Shown: positions 61,032-64,000 of the stretch, piece by piece
Layout of the letters: every line of letters starts with the position of its first letter
Numbering within the stretch: the first letter of the stretch is position 1
Assembly: GCF_000204055.1 (NCBI RefSeq)
Contig: NW_006768788.1
Span: forward strand, 239,518-303,517
Source of the DNA: Melampsora larici-populina 98AG31
Taxonomy: Eukaryota > Basidiomycota > Pucciniomycetes > Pucciniales > Melampsoraceae
Direction of reading: 5' to 3'
DNA length: 64,000 nt
Position numbers and translations under genes: made by a program
The notes under the pieces: generated by a model
Told to the model about the DNA's origin: nothing
Databases searched by the model: none
What the model saw: only the letters and a program-made list of their open reading frames with translations

Positions 61032-62133
61032 TGTAATTGCTGAATATTTACCCTTGCCACACTAATGATCACACTGAATTCTCATTAAGATACCCAAGAA
61101 AGGCTCTCCTCATAGATCTTCCCCAACATCAGTGACATTTCCTCTTTGATATTTATTTGTTCTTTTCATCTCTCAGCTCCAAACAAGCTCAATCCAGGTG
61201 AGAAAATTTCCCATTTGGCAAGCTCTCATTCAATTCTGATTATAGCCTAGTTTGTTCTAGATTGCTTCTGAGGTATTTTGACCCAATCGGTTCTATTCAA
61301 TTTGTATAAAACTTCTAGATCAATCACTTTCTTCTTTTTTGCATGGATCCTTTGACACTTTGATGGTTTCTGTACTTCTTAAGCAAATTTCTTCTTGATC
61401 TCTGTTCATCTCTGACTCAATCTATCTGGCTTGCAGCCCGCCAATAACTTTGATCATTTATCTGACCAATGATTCTTTGTTTTGCTCTCTCTCTCTTTAT
61501 CATCTATATCAATTTTTGAAAATTCTACTATGCAATTGGTGTTAAACATATAAGGTAAGCTCCTTATTCATTGTGGATTGCTTCTGAATTGATTTGGACT
61601 AATTCTCACCCTTGATACTTGAACTGGTGGTGTACGTTTTTTTTCAATTTGTTTGCACTTGAGAAAATCAATTGTCCACCTGTTTTTCTGGTCAGACAAG
61701 CACTTCTATTGACACAGAAAGTGATGACTTATTTTGCAAAAGTGGTCAAATCATTTTGTTGGAAAACAGGTTTCATCTTACAAAGACATGATTCATTCTT
61801 GATTTCTTTGAGAGGACCCTGGAGGCACGACTTGGTCCTAAAGCCCAGGGGGACTTAGTGGAGCTAGGGGTAGCCCTGAGTGATTTGGGTCAGCGGCCTG
61901 CGCCTGATATAATTGTATTATTCTGGCACAAACTTTTTTTCCACAGACGAATCACTCCCACCCTGAAGCTCAAATTGATGACTGATCAATTTTCTTAGTC
62001 CCTAGAATTTCTTTTTAAATGCCCGACCCACCCACCCCAAACAAAACACATGAAACATGGTAACTCTTGAGTTTGAGTGAGGAATGAATTCTCCCCACCG
62101 ACCCAGCGGCGGTCAGCTAATCACAACAGGTGT
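61032..62133. other. Spacer with a possible decayed coding patch
   Basis: A GC-richer patch at 61800-61910 has an open frame on the + strand (ERTLEARLGPKAQGDLVEL) that could be a retroelement fragment. No family is proven. The rest is AT-rich and without genes. Confidence 0.35.
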
Positions 62134-62205
62134 TGGTTCTTGTGAACCAACCTCACCAGGGATTTGTTTCAGACAAACCAAATCCCTTGGTTCTGAGAAA
62201 CCAGA
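62134..62205. repeat. Cluster of three hairpins
   Basis: TTGGTTC (62134-62140) pairs with GAACCAA (62145-62151). GGGATTTG (62160-62167) pairs with CAAATCCC (62180-62187). TGGTT pairs with AACCA within 62189-62204. The three stems follow one another in about 70 bp and reuse the GGTTC/GAACC theme. Confidence 0.75.
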
Positions 62206-64000
62206 GTTTGGTTTTGACAATGTGGTAATCAATCTATGAGACCAATCAAAAAAATCAAATTTTGAATTACATCAATTATATTACATATATTTTATCTTTA
62301 CATACTCAATTTATATGAACAAACTTAATAAGATAATTATAAACTATTAACAAACAGATTACAAAAAGAAAGAAAGAAAAAACATAAGAAAAACTCGAAA
62401 ATATAGGTATACAGGTTGAGAAATGGGTTTTCAGGTAGTATTATTAGGTTTATGGGTTTAGTAGGGTTAGAATACGAAAGAGGAGCATTGTTTTAGTCAG
62501 CAAAAACTTTAATCTTGATGGTTGATAAGAGAAAATAGAAGTTATTAAGGAAATGGGAAAAAGTCGAAATTGGTAAGCAAGGGCTTACAGGTAGTTTTAC
62601 ATATGTAACAGTGGTATCAGTAATATATAAGGTTGCCAAGGGTGTTTTTAGGGATTTCCACGGTTGGATATTACTGTTTAATGTTACAGAAGGAAAGAAA
62701 GGCTTAGTAAAAGGTGTGAAAAGTGAAGAAAATAGGTGAAAATAGTCGAAAATGAAGGTTTTCAGCTGATTACATGTGTCAAATGACGTCAGAACATGAT
62801 GAGTAATAGTTCATTCGACGCGGAATCATCAAATTCATAATGTACAATCTTTAAATCATTAGTTACAGAGGTGTATGACAAAAGTTATAAGGAATCAAAG
62901 GATTTGATTACACATCAACAAAATCACAAATCATCAATAACAAGCAATTACATCATTGAAATGCTGAATCATCATAAGATCCAATCAATATTCATTCTAA
63001 AACATTCAAAACACAGCATATACACAGCATATACACAGCATTTGATCATAAGAATAGAGATTGGTCATGTTTTACTGGTCAAATTAGTAATAAATCTTAT
63101 CAGATGACGAATAGAAGACCACATTACATCATAGTAATGATCATAATGGGTTGATGAGGTACTGATGGCGAAATTTAGGAATGTAGAGAGTGGTTGAATC
63201 ATTGGATCAAAGCTGTTTACCAGCATTTTAGTCATCTTTTGGTTTTTTAGATGGTAAAGAGGATTTTTTAAGAGCTGTTTACCACTTTAACAATTTGTAT
63301 TGATGTGTTTATAAGCTTGTGTACTTTGTGCGAAATTATGTTTCATTTCTTCTTCATCTCTTACATAGCATTAATCATTTTTATCATTATAAACTTATTA
63401 GAGCAGTACTAGGTCACTCAAATCAGCCCTTCATTAGAGGAGAAATTTGTTTTATGTGCTTTATATGACACTGTCATTCTGGGATAATATCAAAAAGATA
63501 TTGAGCTTATTTTTCAACATTTTGACTTGACTGGAATAACACTTTAAATGTGTTGAGCTTATTTGTCTGGTGCTTTTTATCAAGATACTTTTCTCTTATT
63601 ATCAAAGACCTGGTTATATTTCTCTGTTATCAGGAGACTTTAACAACAAAGTCCAGTTTGTTAAAGATTCTCAGAAAGAGCAGTCTCAGACACCTTCTTT
63701 AGATCTATTATATCTTCAGATTATCCTCTTTCAAAGCACTGTATAGCCCTTGTTGTGCTATAAGTACTACAACAAACCAAGGGTTGTGATAGTTTGGTTC
63801 TTGCAGAGCAAACTCGGAGGCTGGCTGTGCCACTGCCCCAAACGAGCTACCCTGACCTCGAGAGGTAAGAGTAGCTCTAACTGGGGGGAAATTCCCACAG
63901 CTCAGTTGAGCTCGTCCAATTTCATGTATACAATAACCTCAGGGTGCAAGTAAGCGCAACTCACTGAGGACTGGGTAAACAAATACATGTATGATATAAA
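62206..64000. other. AT-rich terminal spacer
   Basis: No gene is supported. ACACAGCAT-type units repeat near 63012-63040. The last 250 bp (63780-63960) turns GC-richer and could be the edge of another repeat that continues outside the window. Confidence 0.35.

Overview
This is a nuclear window from a filamentous basidiomycete. An AT-rich background, many short introns (about 45-95 nt, GT-AG), intron-dense conserved genes, and long spacers full of decayed transposons suggest a rust fungus (Pucciniales). That placement is inferred from style and gene content; no single marker proves it.

Left part (1-25 kb) is mostly repeat and transposon territory. It opens with the 3' part of an unrecognised multi-exon gene carrying three copies of a ~49-residue module, one per exon (3-2168). 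After 5 kb without genes comes a 165-bp-arm foldback (7341-7873). An apparently complete 4.87-kb Tc1/mariner-type transposon follows (7995-12862). It is bounded by TA dinucleotides and imperfect terminal inverted repeats, carries an intact DD34E transposase on the + strand, and carries a large accessory gene on the - strand that is interrupted by one in-frame TGA. Next are the exocyst gene SEC10 (-), more repeat debris, a 1.07-kb PIF/Harbinger-like element with TTA target duplications, a hAT remnant, and ribosomal protein eS27 (-).

Middle part (26-42 kb) is a housekeeping island: a Pho80/Pcl-type cyclin (+), the SKN7 response-regulator transcription factor (+), a wax-synthase-like membrane acyltransferase (+), diphthine-ammonia ligase DPH6 (-), the nucleolar protein SRP40/Nopp140 (+), and a sucrose-transporter-like MFS protein (-). 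DPH6 and SRP40 are divergent across 366 bp.

Right part (42-64 kb) alternates repeats with genes: a LINE ORF1 remnant, a five-copy 26-bp tandem repeat, an unrecognised 275-aa gene (-), decayed coding sequence, the F-box/WD40 gene CDC4 (+), YIH1/IMPACT (+), and a 158-aa secreted protein (-) that is a candidate effector. The last 5 kb holds a C-rich segment, a small inverted-repeat element, and clustered hairpins.

I see no operon-like functional cluster. The genes act in separate core processes: secretion, translation, the cell cycle, stress signalling and lipid or sugar transport. Most exon models were built by hand from splice sites and reading-frame continuity. Where the summed exon lengths close in frame I say so.
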